This document shows positions 35,201 through 42,319 of a DNA stretch of 64,000 nucleotides, piece after piece; position 1 is the first letter of the stretch, and every line of letters starts with the position of its first letter. The notes beneath the pieces were generated by a model, which searched no databases, had not been told where the DNA came from, and was given only the letters and a program-made list of their open reading frames with translations. The DNA lies in NCBI RefSeq assembly GCF_963676735.1, contig NZ_OY781464.1, positions 2,389,001 to 2,453,000 on the forward strand, given 5' to 3'. The DNA comes from an uncultured Draconibacterium sp. GTDB lineage: Bacteria; Bacteroidota; Bacteroidia; Bacteroidales; Prolixibacteraceae. Position numbers and translations under genes: made by a program.

Positions 35201-37158
35201 TAAACAAAAATTCCGCTGCGTATGTCGGTGGTATCCTGCATGTAAAAGCCGTGCTGGTTTACACCAATTATACGTCCTTTGGTGCGTACTACCTGTCCGC
35301 TAAGCGGCGACACATCGCCATCGCCCTGTATTTCAGCAATGGCGTATTGAGGAATGGAATCGTTGACACAGGCAGCACAGGCTTCAAAACAAACCAGGTT
35401 AAGTACCGAATCCACTGCAGGAATAATCAGTTGCCTGTCGTTTGCATCGCCAATGGTACAGCCTGACGGTGGTACTTCATAGTTATCCCACTCGCTGGTT
35501 CCGCCGTTAATAAACTTATATAGCAGGGTATCGCCCTCCTGCAAGCTGAGTGTTGCCGAATAAATGCTTCCGCTTTCATTTTCCATTCCAATGGCTTCTG
35601 CCCACTGGCTAAAAGTTCCGTTGATATGCACCCCGTTGGGCGAAACCTGCTCGTTTTGCATGTCTACCTTGAAGGTTATGGCAACGGTGTCGGGGAAATC
35701 GATGCATCCGTTTAGCAAGGAGAAACCGTTTTGCTGCAACTGATCCTCATCGGCAAAACTCACTCCATTATCAAACAAACAGGCAATGGCATCGCAACTG
35801 GTTGAATCCAGGAAGTTATTGGCGAAATTTACCTGACTCAGGTTCTGCAGGTTACAGAGCTCCGCGGGGATGGTTCCATCCAACAGGTTCCAGTGGAGGT
35901 TAATTTCCCATAAGTTGGTACAATTCTGTAGTTCAGGAGGAATATCTCCACTCAGTTGATTGCCGTTAAGGCTTAATATATTTAAACTGCTAAGTTGTCC
36001 GAAGGAAGACGGAATTGCTCCGCTGAGTTGATTCCCCCAAAGAAAGAAAAAGCGCAGATTCTCCAGGTTGCCTAATTCCGTTGGAAGGCTGCCATTAATT
36101 AAATTCCCGCCCATAGCGAGCCATTCAAGCTGACTGATCTGCCCCAAAGAAGCAGGAAGGCTGCCAATTAAATTATTCTGATCGAGGGAGATTTCAGTAA
36201 CGTTGGTATCCTGCACAGTAATGCCGTACCAGCTGCTAACCGGGCCGTTAAGCCAGTTTTCATTGTTGGTCCAGTTGTCGCCATCGGTGGAATTATACAG
36301 GTCAACCAGTGCCAGCGAATCTTGTTCACTAACACCGCTTGTGTTCATTTGAAAAGTATTATAATTATAAATACCCCATGCAACACCGCTGGCCATTTGT
36401 GCCCAATCGTACCAGTGGATATCATGATTCCAGGTATCGTAAATGGCGTATTGCTGCAAATCATCGTCGTAACCAATGCCCGTTACAAAATGATCGGTAC
36501 CGCCGTTACCATCAGTATCTACCAGCAAAACAACAGGCCGGTCGTTATCAATTTCATTTTTATAGTTTTCCCAGCTTCCGGCAGCAGTAAATGGTATCGC
36601 GCTGGTAGTTACCTGGTAGGTGGAATTCCTGAGCGCCACATAATTGGTAAAGGACGGTGGAATATCTGAACTCCAGCTCCAGCCGTAATAGTTGTTTCGG
36701 CTACTCCATGAGGTGCTCATAAAGTCGGCCACCGAGTTGGAGGTATGCGCTCCCCCTAACTCCGATTTATCCTGCATTAATCCGGTGCTTGTATTATCAA
36801 TGGGTTGCGAATAATCATCGTAATGTCCGGTACTGGCAATTGCGTCATCAACACCTGTCGTTTGTGTGGAGGCATCGCCGTCGATCAGGTCCGGAAATCC
36901 ATTTAAGTCGTAATAACCAAGCACCATGCCCACGGCAGTTGGGCCACAGCCCCTGTGCCAAATGTATGATGGTACGGAGGTAATGGTTTTACTACCAGCT
37001 CCTCCCTGAGTGTTTAATGCATTCTCCGGCTTAATAATACCGGGGCTTACATTGGCCGGCCGCTCCGGACCGGAGCTACTTTGCTGCGCCATACTGCTGA
37101 GTGCAAGACCAAGCAATATAAATGTTGAAAAAAGAAAAAGAGTAAATGTTCTTTTCAT
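29236..37158 (-). CDS. Giant T9SS exoprotein with C39-like peptidase, LRR, OB-fold and propeller domains
   Basis: 2640 residues. In order: signal peptide (1-24); C39-like cysteine peptidase domain about 45-275 with WHRGCGPTAVGMVLGYYD (Cys) and TDHFVTGIGYDD (His); a plant-type LRR block about 280-480; a VDMQNEQVSPNGVHINGTF carbohydrate-module-like domain; an OB-fold-like domain (VVRTKGRIIGVN…GFYMQDTT); a second copy of both (to about 1060); three further LRR blocks (about 1063-1730), each opening DSLALVDLY…DGDNW; a SusE/F-like domain (IGLVGEFNEWG); a CARDB-like domain; a two-component-regulator-type propeller (about 1965-2230, GNVWFAGS, GNIWVACN); two GWN…LIKVQDE modules; a DELAVYDGSLCVGAV module; and a T9SS type A sorting domain (KLYPNPFNQELTIEV). 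Likely surface-bound or secreted; substrate unknown. Confidence 0.9.
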   Translation of the reverse strand: MKRTFTLFLFSTFILLGLALSSMAQQSSSGPERPANVSPGIIKPENALNTQGGAGSKTITSVPSYIWHRGCGPTAVGMVLGYYDLNGFPDLIDGDASTQTTGVDDAIASTGHYDDYSQPIDNTSTGLMQDKSELGGAHTSNSVADFMSTSWSSRNNYYGWSWSSDIPPSFTNYVALRNSTYQVTTSAIPFTAAGSWENYKNEIDNDRPVVLLVDTDGNGGTDHFVTGIGYDDDLQQYAIYDTWNHDIHWYDWAQMASGVAWGIYNYNTFQMNTSGVSEQDSLALVDLYNSTDGDNWTNNENWLNGPVSSWYGITVQDTNVTEISLDQNNLIGSLPASLGQISQLEWLAMGGNLINGSLPTELGNLENLRFFFLWGNQLSGAIPSSFGQLSSLNILSLNGNQLSGDIPPELQNCTNLWEINLHWNLLDGTIPAELCNLQNLSQVNFANNFLDSTSCDAIACLFDNGVSFADEDQLQQNGFSLLNGCIDFPDTVAITFKVDMQNEQVSPNGVHINGTFSQWAEAIGMENESGSIYSATLSLQEGDTLLYKFINGGTSEWDNYEVPPSGCTIGDANDRQLIIPAVDSVLNLVCFEACAACVNDSIPQYAIAEIQGDGDVSPLSGQVVRTKGRIIGVNQHGFYMQDTTDIRSGIFVYDPALAAQLAQGDQIEIIAEVTEYGGRTELLNVEWFDYTDEFMDVRLSYIDVAEINEDYECVFVALSEVAVVDTTAFGEYIVVSPDGDTTIISNFLVQPLMEIGRSYKVYGVVDYQYNAFRVNPRATGGVIPLYDLTFNVDMQNDTVDPAGVFVGGDWNSWMSWVEPVQMTADGSVYSASIKVQSGVSIAYKFANGTEWENLSGPCIDENGDRNLLMPDSAVTLDVVCFASCYSCISEPVAEFTIAEIQGEGDISPLDGQVVRTKGRLIAVNEYGFYMQDTTGIRSGIFVYDPALAASLNQGDQIEIIAEVEEYGERTELLSTQWFDYTDEFFPVYLSYIDVAEIGEDYECVFVALSDVTVVEQNEFNEYLVVSDAGDTAIISKYLIQPVMEIGETYNVLGVVDYHWGDWRVYPRSQDGIQFANPLERDSLALVDLYYATNGDGWNDTTNWFSGPVASWYGVSVENDRVTSIWLDQNNLVGELPESIGNLSALQYLDLGGNQISGTLPASMGNLSSLEVFHIWWNQLSGNIPEELGNIPFLTVLNLSGNMLDGEIPQWIGQSQSLGELMLEYNNFSGAIPESLCSTPVHAVSFQGNLFDSTSCPAIGCLIENGVTFIDDEAQMQQDGYRLTVDCGYNLNPVSSQDSLALVALYNATDGDNWYYNINWLNGPVYTWGGVVVENGRVVTLDLGGNNMNGPIPPEFYNLTAIRTIALAYNNLTGTLSSAIENLTELKYVYFQNNALEGSIPAEFGAHSQLVHLILYGNEFSGTIPASLGNCTDLQYLYLHYNNLSGSIPTELGQLTAMEILVLGNNDLTGEIPASFGNLSSLQRLFAENNSLSTLPSELCNTPIWQTNLSGNLFDSTSCSAISCLVAQGVSFTDFYQEQQSGYSLLLDCGFNLNPCSEADSLALIDFYTATNGDNWLHNDGWMDGPVYTWYGITVVNGRVIAIDLPENDLSGAIPASIGQLDGLTELLLNGNDIGGTLPDEMGNLTQLEVLWLEYNQLDGALPTALCGLPLMEANFEYNWLDENSCGAFTCMINSGVSFPNPVQMQNNDYQLISCVSDTSAYCENIGLVGEFNEWGNFGSDILLEQNPQDPSEWLAEYYFEADMQVKFRQNQDWSVNWGGDYFPAGVGYQDGPNIYVPAGNYTIHFNCATSSYWFEETPYGNMDIVTWAAPLNAYPAYSLCNPGVEDAAVTLTNNGNSAVENFRIGLTFNGDTMMVDQVNMSIAPGDTFVYYFSEPLDFSTLQYYQQHYVNVFIWDDLNSNNDNYYSRSFHTFGDYQDHSGWTTYNSCRGLTADISFGITQDKNGHVWTTSFYGADRFNASQWEAFSAANGLAENYSWAIEHDAAGNVWFAGSEDSVITKYDGTTFSYYPQPAVFEECIYSDSQGNMWFGAWEGAGVARFDGESWTYFMNEEIGFNGYITSIGEDVHGNIWVACNGASNFVFQYNGSEWLQYALPGQADGTYVTEIFFDTAGKTWFAGSNIIAQYDGSNWTFFTPEDGIPAFCQDITEDSRGNLWFGGGRTLVKYDGQNWISYSAEDGMIAASVGDIYAVYADTDDNIWVGTYRGGISVLNQNQSFCGTTQLSAGWNILATPVEPDSADLEWHFQGLIDNGALIKVQDETGNALEDLGVYGGWQNYIGDLLPTEGYKVKMLWDDSIAVCGTPVEYPYPIPLNEGWNVMGYPQIVQADAMDVVQQLIDRGVLLKVQDEGGQSIEDLGVFGGWTNFIGIFDPGEGYKIKVSQNDTLWIFGAYNKSSQIRSAFVQPEFFNRVYQGNGVDHMNLNIADLPVDELAEGDELAVYDGSLCVGAVSLQKHHLQQGIVSIPVSAADNSGMPGFTEGHGYELHWWQQVTNNRQVLSPVLVSGPEVFVKHESALLSLAQNGLTPVDLLLSESGIKLYPNPFNQELTIEVSNLVETRLDITVLNQLGQQVNAIANKQQVSEGLHHWMWKGTNAAGQKVNPGVYYIQVTANNKTVINKVVLTE

Positions 37159-37497
37159 AACAGTTGAATTTTGGGTATTTTTTTTGGTTTATTCAAACGT
37201 TGCGGATACACACTGCTCAGGCAGAATTGGCCTGAACGATACTGTGGTTCTTATTCGGGTAAGTCATAAGTTGTTTTTTAGTGGTTATGCTACCGATTTC
37301 AAAATCTTTACCCTATAAAGTTACAAACTTTATGTATTCACTAAAATATTTTACCTAAATAAACATTTATTCGAATCAACTTTTTTTAAAAACACCCCAT
37401 CATTTTTATTTCAATTCTTTACACAACGCACTAAAACACTTATAATGTAACCATTAAACAAAAAGCTAATCCTTTCCTGATGAACAAAAAATTATTG
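37159..37497. other. AT-rich intergenic region
   Basis: Upstream region of the giant minus-strand gene. No gene and no convincing TAnnTTTG box on either strand was found by eye. Confidence 0.4.
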
Positions 37498-37761
37498 TTA
37501 ATAAGTGAGCGCTACCTTACTTTTATATATAGTTCCATTTATTTCGGTTACGATATGATAAACGCCCGGAGCCACTTCTCCTCCATTAGAATTTTGGACA
37601 TTCCATTTTAGCTGATGGATACCACTGTTCAATGTCGATTTTTCGAGAAGTCGTATTATCCGTTGACCGGTTTGGCTTACCACAAACACCTCCGTTTTAC
37701 TATCCATACCATGCTGAAGCTCGACTGTAAGTTCATTTTTTAAGGGATTGGGGAAAGCCGT
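37498..37761 (-). pseudogene. Orphan T9SS C-terminal sorting domain (gene remnant)
   Basis: Reading the minus strand from 37761 gives AFPNPLKNELTVELQHGMDS, the opening motif of a type A sorting domain, and continues to SNGGEVAPGVYHIVTEINGT and SKVALTY before the stop. An in-frame TAA at 37762-37764 lies immediately upstream and no signal peptide or cargo domain is attached. This is the 3' stump of a lost exoprotein gene. It lies between the giant exoprotein gene and gmd. Confidence 0.82.
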
Positions 37762-37907
37762 TTAATTACCTAAGAACGTAAATAAGCATAAGCTTAAAAT
37801 CATTTTAAAATGATTTTTCAGTTCAAACAAATGAAAGTCGGCCGTTAAAAAAACATTTTTAACTTAGCAGACTCAAACAACACAACAAACTAATTAACAA
37901 CAAGAGT

Positions 37908-39068
37908 ATGTCACAAAAAGTAGCACTTATTACAGGTATTACCGGGCAAGACGGTGCCTACCTCTGCGAATTTCTATTAAAAAAAGGGTACATCGTTCAC
38001 GGAATAAAACGTCGTGCCTCGCAGTTTAACACCGATCGCATCGATCACCTCTACCAGGCACCCTGGCTGGAAAACCGGAACCTTATTCTCCACTACGGCG
38101 ACCTTACCGACTCGATGAACCTTACCCGTATCATCCAGGAAACACAACCCGACGAGATTTATAACCTGGCGGCTATGAGCCATGTAAAGGTAAGTTTTGA
38201 AACCCCGGAGTATACCGCCAACGCCGATGGTATCGGTACGCTGCGTATTCTCGAAGCGGTGCGTTTGCTGGGCTTAACCGAAAAAACACGCATCTACCAG
38301 GCTTCTACTTCCGAGCTGTACGGACTGGTACAGGCGGTGCCGCAAAGCGAAAGCACACCGTTTTACCCGCGCTCGCCATATGCTGCAGCCAAACTGTATG
38401 CCTACTGGATTACCGTAAACTACCGCGAAGCCTATAAGATGCATGCCAGCAACGGTATCCTGTTTAACCACGAATCGCCCCTGCGCGGCGAAACCTTTGT
38501 GACACGTAAGGTTACCCGTGCCATGGCAAAGATTGCCCTCGGACTGCAGGAGACGGTGTTTATGGGAAACCTCGACAGTAAACGCGACTGGGGACATGCC
38601 AAAGATTATATACGCGCCATGTACCTGATTTTACAACAGGAAAAAGGCGACGACTATGTGATTGCCACCGGCGTTACCACTACCATCCGCGAGTTTATAA
38701 AAATGTCGGCGGCTGAAGCAGGCATCGAACTTGCTTTTGAAGGACAGGGAGCTGAGGAAAAAGGCTACCTGGCGGCAATCGACGAAAGTGTATTCTGCAA
38801 AAATGTGGGGGAAGAATACCTGGAAGCCATAAAAAAACGGGTGGCGAACCGTGAAATGGTGGTCGCTGTTGATCCGGCCTACTTCCGGCCAACCGAAGTG
38901 GACCTGCTGATTGGTGATCCATCGAAAGCCAATAAAGTACTGGGGTGGGAACCTAAATACGACCTGGCAGCTCTGGTGCAAGATATGATGCAAAGCGATG
39001 TTAAACTCATGAAAAAAGACTGCTACCTTAAAGATGGCGGCTATCAGACCTTGAATTATTTTGAGTAA
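37908..39068 (+). CDS. gmd: GDP-mannose 4,6-dehydratase
   Basis: Converts GDP-D-mannose to GDP-4-keto-6-deoxy-D-mannose, the first step to GDP-L-fucose. 386 residues, short-chain dehydrogenase/reductase fold: NADP-binding ALITGITGQDGAYLCEFLL, RRASQFNTDRIDHLY, catalytic Thr/Ser region YQASTSELYG and YAAAKLYAYW (Tyr-X3-Lys), then FNHESPLRGETFVTRK. It is slightly longer than many Gmd proteins through a segment around residues 290-320 (VFCKNVGEEYLEAIKKRVAN). fcl lies 1.1 kb downstream, separated by a minisatellite and a four-helix-bundle gene. Confidence 0.96.
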   Translation: MSQKVALITGITGQDGAYLCEFLLKKGYIVHGIKRRASQFNTDRIDHLYQAPWLENRNLILHYGDLTDSMNLTRIIQETQPDEIYNLAAMSHVKVSFETPEYTANADGIGTLRILEAVRLLGLTEKTRIYQASTSELYGLVQAVPQSESTPFYPRSPYAAAKLYAYWITVNYREAYKMHASNGILFNHESPLRGETFVTRKVTRAMAKIALGLQETVFMGNLDSKRDWGHAKDYIRAMYLILQQEKGDDYVIATGVTTTIREFIKMSAAEAGIELAFEGQGAEEKGYLAAIDESVFCKNVGEEYLEAIKKRVANREMVVAVDPAYFRPTEVDLLIGDPSKANKVLGWEPKYDLAALVQDMMQSDVKLMKKDCYLKDGGYQTLNYFE

Positions 39069-39069
39069 G

Positions 39070-39533
39070 AGAGGAAGAACGAGAGGGCGATGGGGTGAAG
39101 AAGAAGAACGAGAGGGCGATGAGGTGAAGAGGAAGAACGAGAGGGCGATGGGGTGAAGAGGAAGAACGAGAGGGCGATGGGGTGAAGAGGAAGAATGAGA
39201 GGGCGATGGGGTGAAGAGGAAGAACGAGAGGGCGATGAGGTGAAGAGGAAGAACGAGAGGGCGATGGGGTGAAGAGGAAGAATGAGAGGGCGATGGGGTG
39301 AAGAGGAAGAACGAGAGGGCGATGAGGTGAAGAGGAAGAACGAGAGGGCGATGAGGTGAAGAGGAAGAACGAGAGGGCGATGAGGTGAAGAGGAAGAACG
39401 AGAGGGCGATGAGGTGAAGAGGAAGAACGAGAGGGCGATGGGGTGAAGAGGAAGAACGAGAGGGCGATGGGGTGAAGAAGAAGAACGAGAGGGCGATGAG
39501 CTGATGAGGAAGAATGAGAGGGCGATGAGGCAA
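39070..39533. repeat. 29-bp tandem minisatellite, about 16 copies
   Basis: Unit GAACGAGAGGGCGATG plus RGGTGAAGAGGAA, period 29 bp, starting right after the gmd stop codon. Copies differ at the A/G of GATGRGG and in occasional AATGAGAGG and GAAGAAG variants. Because 29 is not a multiple of three and the unit lacks stops on the minus strand, long but meaningless open frames occur there. Confidence 0.93.
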
Positions 39534-39614
39534 GGGGGCCAGGCGAGAAGTAAAGAAAAGCTGGGACAGCGAAGATCTTGGAAAAATAAAAGAAACCTAT
39601 AATTTACAATAATC

Positions 39615-39989
39615 ATGGAAATCATTCGATCGCACCGGGAGCTAAAAGTGTATCTGTTGTCTTTTGAGGCAGGAATGGAAATTTTTCATCTGTCCAAATC
39701 ATTTCCAAAAGAAGAAAGGTATTCACTCACCGACCAAATCAGGAGGTCGTCGCGATCTGTCTCGGCAAATATTTCAGAGGCCTACAGGAAGCGGCGCTAC
39801 CCAAAATCGTTTGTTGCAAAACTGAGTGACTCGGAAGGCGAAGCTGCTGAAACCCAAAACTGGCTCGACTATGCGCTGGCCTGTGCCTACATCAACAAAA
39901 AGGAGCACAAGCTTTTAGACGACAAATACGACCATATTCTTTCAATGATCGTGAACATGATAAACCACCCCAAAAAATGGTCACTATAA
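39615..39989 (+). CDS. Four-helix-bundle protein (23S rRNA intervening-sequence family)
   Basis: 124 residues. The sequence LSKSFPKEERYSLTDQIRRS and VSANISEAYRKRRYPKSFVAKL is diagnostic for the four-helix-bundle family originally found in 23S rRNA intervening sequences, which is scattered widely in Bacteroidota. No enzyme activity is known to me. It has no obvious link to fucose synthesis and lies between a minisatellite and a C-rich low-complexity spacer (40020-40110), so it may be a passenger. Confidence 0.9.
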   Translation: MEIIRSHRELKVYLLSFEAGMEIFHLSKSFPKEERYSLTDQIRRSSRSVSANISEAYRKRRYPKSFVAKLSDSEGEAAETQNWLDYALACAYINKKEHKLLDDKYDHILSMIVNMINHPKKWSL

Positions 39990-40152
39990 TCACTTATACT
40001 TCTACTCAGCACACCATGGCCCCTGCATCTTATGGCCAAGTCACCCTACCGCCCACTCGCCACTTCGCCCCTTCACCCCTTCACCACTTCCCCTTCACCC
40101 ACACCCCACAACTAACACACGCTTCTTCAACAATTCATAAACAATAAACAAG

Positions 40153-41325
40153 ATGAATAAACAAAGTAAAATATACATAGCAGGTCACCACGGACTGGTA
40201 GGCTCTGCCATCTGGAAAAACCTGACCGAAAAAGGTTACACCAACTTAATCGGGAAAACCCGTGCTGAGCTGAACCTCCTGGATCAGCAGGCAGTAGCAG
40301 CTTTTTTCGAAAGCGAAAAACCGGAATACGTATTTCTGGCAGCAGCAAAAGTTGGCGGTATTGTAGCCAATAACACCTACCGTGGCGAGTTTATCTTCGA
40401 AAACCTGATGATTCAGAACAACATTATTCACAATGCCTGGAAACAGGGTGTAAAAAAATTGTTGTTTTTGGGCAGTACCTGTATTTACCCAAAAGAAGCG
40501 CCACAACCGATGCCTGAAGATTGTTTGCTGACAGCGCCGCTGGAGTACACCAACGAACCCTATGCCATAGCCAAAATTGCCGGCATAAAACTCTGTGAGA
40601 GCTATAACCTGCAGTACGGCACCAATTTTATTTCGGTGATGCCGACCAACCTCTATGGCCCCAACGATAATTTCGATCTGGAGAAAAGCCATGTGTTACC
40701 GGCACTTATCCGCAAAATACACCTGGGCAAATGCCTGGAAGAAAACAACTGGGAGGCCATTCGCAGCGACCTTGCCAAACGCCCCATTGAAGGTGTAGAT
40801 GGTTCTGCTACGAAAGAGGAAATACTTTCAATCCTTGAAAAATACGGCTTGAACGCGTCTCCCATGGCGAAGAGCCTGTCCCGGCAAAAAGAAACGTACA
40901 CCGGGAAGGAAAGTGGGGGATTGACAAATGAAGTAAAAGTTGAAATCTGGGGCACAGGCGGACCAAAACGCGAATTCCTGTGGAGCGAAGAAATGGCTGA
41001 TGCCTGCGTTTATATTATGGAAAAAGTAGATTTTAAAGATGTTTCGTTCCCGCCGGCGAAGGCAGATAAGGGAGGAGTAGCCGGCGAAATACGCAATACC
41101 CACATTAACATTGGCACCGGAAAAGACATTTCGATAAAACAAGTAGCGGAGTCCATAAAAGCTGCCGTTGGTTTTAAGGGAGGACTGTATTTCAACACCT
41201 CGAAACCCGATGGAACCATGCGCAAACTAACCGATGTAAGTAAACTACATACATTGGGCTGGCAACATAAAATAGAAATTGAGGAAGGTGTACAGCTGAT
41301 GTACAACTGGTACCTGAACGCTTAA
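40153..41325 (+). CDS. fcl: GDP-L-fucose synthase
   Basis: Epimerase/reductase that turns GDP-4-keto-6-deoxymannose into GDP-L-fucose. 390 residues. NADPH loop IAGHHGLVGSAIW, FLGSTCIYPKEAPQPMPED (catalytic Ser/Cys), YAIAKIAGIKLCESY (Tyr-X3-Lys) and MPTNLYGPNDNF. It is 60-70 residues longer than the E. coli enzyme because of an insertion at about 195-255 (AKRPIEGVDGSATKEEIL…) before WGTGGPKREFLW; similar but often shorter insertions occur in Bacteroidota homologues as far as I recall. The preceding 40000-40152 is a C-rich low-complexity spacer. Confidence 0.95.
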   Translation: MNKQSKIYIAGHHGLVGSAIWKNLTEKGYTNLIGKTRAELNLLDQQAVAAFFESEKPEYVFLAAAKVGGIVANNTYRGEFIFENLMIQNNIIHNAWKQGVKKLLFLGSTCIYPKEAPQPMPEDCLLTAPLEYTNEPYAIAKIAGIKLCESYNLQYGTNFISVMPTNLYGPNDNFDLEKSHVLPALIRKIHLGKCLEENNWEAIRSDLAKRPIEGVDGSATKEEILSILEKYGLNASPMAKSLSRQKETYTGKESGGLTNEVKVEIWGTGGPKREFLWSEEMADACVYIMEKVDFKDVSFPPAKADKGGVAGEIRNTHINIGTGKDISIKQVAESIKAAVGFKGGLYFNTSKPDGTMRKLTDVSKLHTLGWQHKIEIEEGVQLMYNWYLNA

Positions 41326-41342
41326 AGCCGCAATCCTCCTCC

Positions 41343-42023
41343 GCTGCCGCGCGAATCCTTTCGCGTGGTTTAGCCGCAGGCTAAGTATTTCTTACAATTA
41401 TTGTTTGATTACAATCCTGAAATAAAAAACTACATGAGTCGTAATTACAAGTTCCATAATCCCGATGGTGTATATTTTGTCAGTTTTGCAGTTGTAAACT
41501 GGTTGGATGTTTTTATCAGGAAAGAATACAAGAATATTATACTCGATAGTTTAAGGTTTTGTCAAAAGAACAAAGGCATGGAAATATTTGCATGGTGTAT
41601 AATGACAAGTCATATGCATTTAGTTTTCAGGAGCGATAAAGGAGAAGTTAAACCAGAACAGTTATTAGGAGACTTCAAGCGATTTACAAGTAATGCCATA
41701 ATAAAAGCAATAAAAAAAAATCCACAAGAAAGCCGAAAAGAATTTTTACTTGAACAGTTTCAAAAAGCTGGAGCAATAGCATCAAATGTAAGCAAGAATC
41801 AATTCTGGAGGCACGATAATAAGCCTATTGAATTATGGAGCAATAAAGTGATCGATGAAAAATTAATTACATCCACAAAAATCCGGTAGAAGAAGGATTC
41901 GTTTATCGAGCAGAAGATTATATGTATAGTAGCGCGATTGATTATGCCGGAGAAAAAGGTTTGTTAGAAAATGTAATTGTAGTTAAATAGCTGCAGACCA
42001 CGCGAAAGGATTCGCGCGGCAGC
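41343..42023 (+). mobile_element. RAYT-type element bounded by perfect 27-bp inverted repeats
   Basis: Bases 41343-41369 and 41997-42023 are exact reverse complements over 27 bp. Each contains the smaller palindrome CGCGAATCCTTTCGCG. Inside the left end there is a second hairpin, TTAGCCGCAGGCTAA (41370-41384). Between the ends lies a single transposase gene. This is the architecture of REP-associated tyrosine transposase (RAYT) loci. Confidence 0.82.
41434..41990 (+). pseudogene. REP-associated tyrosine transposase (IS200-like), frameshifted
   Basis: Starts MSRNYKFHNPDGVYFVSFAV. The HUH-type metal motif is WCIMTSHMHLVFR (H-X-H), and the C-terminal half carries QFWRHDNKPIELWS. At about 41863-41868 one A seems to be missing: the expected KLNYIHKNPVEEG becomes KLITSTKIR and a stop at 41887-41889. 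In the neighbouring frame the natural ending continues EEGFVYRAEDYMYSS to a stop at 41988-41990. A single deletion therefore inactivated an otherwise complete 185-residue enzyme. The TTG-initiated extension from 41401 is not needed. Confidence 0.88.
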
Positions 42024-42030
42024 CAGGGGA

Positions 42031-42240
42031 GGACGATTCGTGCTACCCGCAGCCTTTACAATATTTCGTGTAATTCGTGTAATTCGTGGATAAAAAACAA
42101 ACAAGCAATTTAACCATTCAACAGTTTATCAATTTAGCAGTTTATCAATTTCACAATTTAGCAGTTTATCAGTTTATCAATTTAGCAATTTATCAATTTC
42201 ACAATTTAGCAGTTTATCAATCCATCAATTCAACCAATAA
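42031..42240. repeat. RAYT flank repeat and short AT-rich tandem array
   Basis: 42031-42114 resembles 3681-3764 (shared ATTCGTG triplet repeats). From about 42105 to 42230 follows an array of CAGTTTATCAATTT / CACAATTTAG words. An open frame here encodes only monotonous Q/F/N/L/Y repeats and is not called a gene. Confidence 0.7.
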
Positions 42241-42290
42241 AAAAGAAAAACAATCAGTTCGAATTAACCCACAGCTTTAGTTAAAACTTC

Positions 42291-42298
42291 TATCTTTG
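42291..42298 (+). promoter_or_regulatory. TAnnTTTG -7 box of fkp
   Basis: TATCTTTG fits the consensus and lies 21 bases before the ATG at 42320. It also overlaps an in-frame TTG (42296), arguing against that codon as start. Confidence 0.5.
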
Positions 42299-42319
42299 AA
42301 GCTCAATACAACAACAAAC

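Noticed and set aside
39070..39533. Possible CRISPR array
   Set aside because: The 29-bp units are directly adjacent with no spacers and no cas genes nearby.
38631..39625. Long minus-strand open frames of 300 and 189 residues over the minisatellite
   Set aside because: They are made of S/P/H/R/L repeats created by a 29-bp unit without stops; one also runs antisense through gmd, which is clearly coding on the other strand.
42086..42280. 64-residue open frame
   Set aside because: It is a translation of AT-rich CAGTTTATCAATTT repeats.
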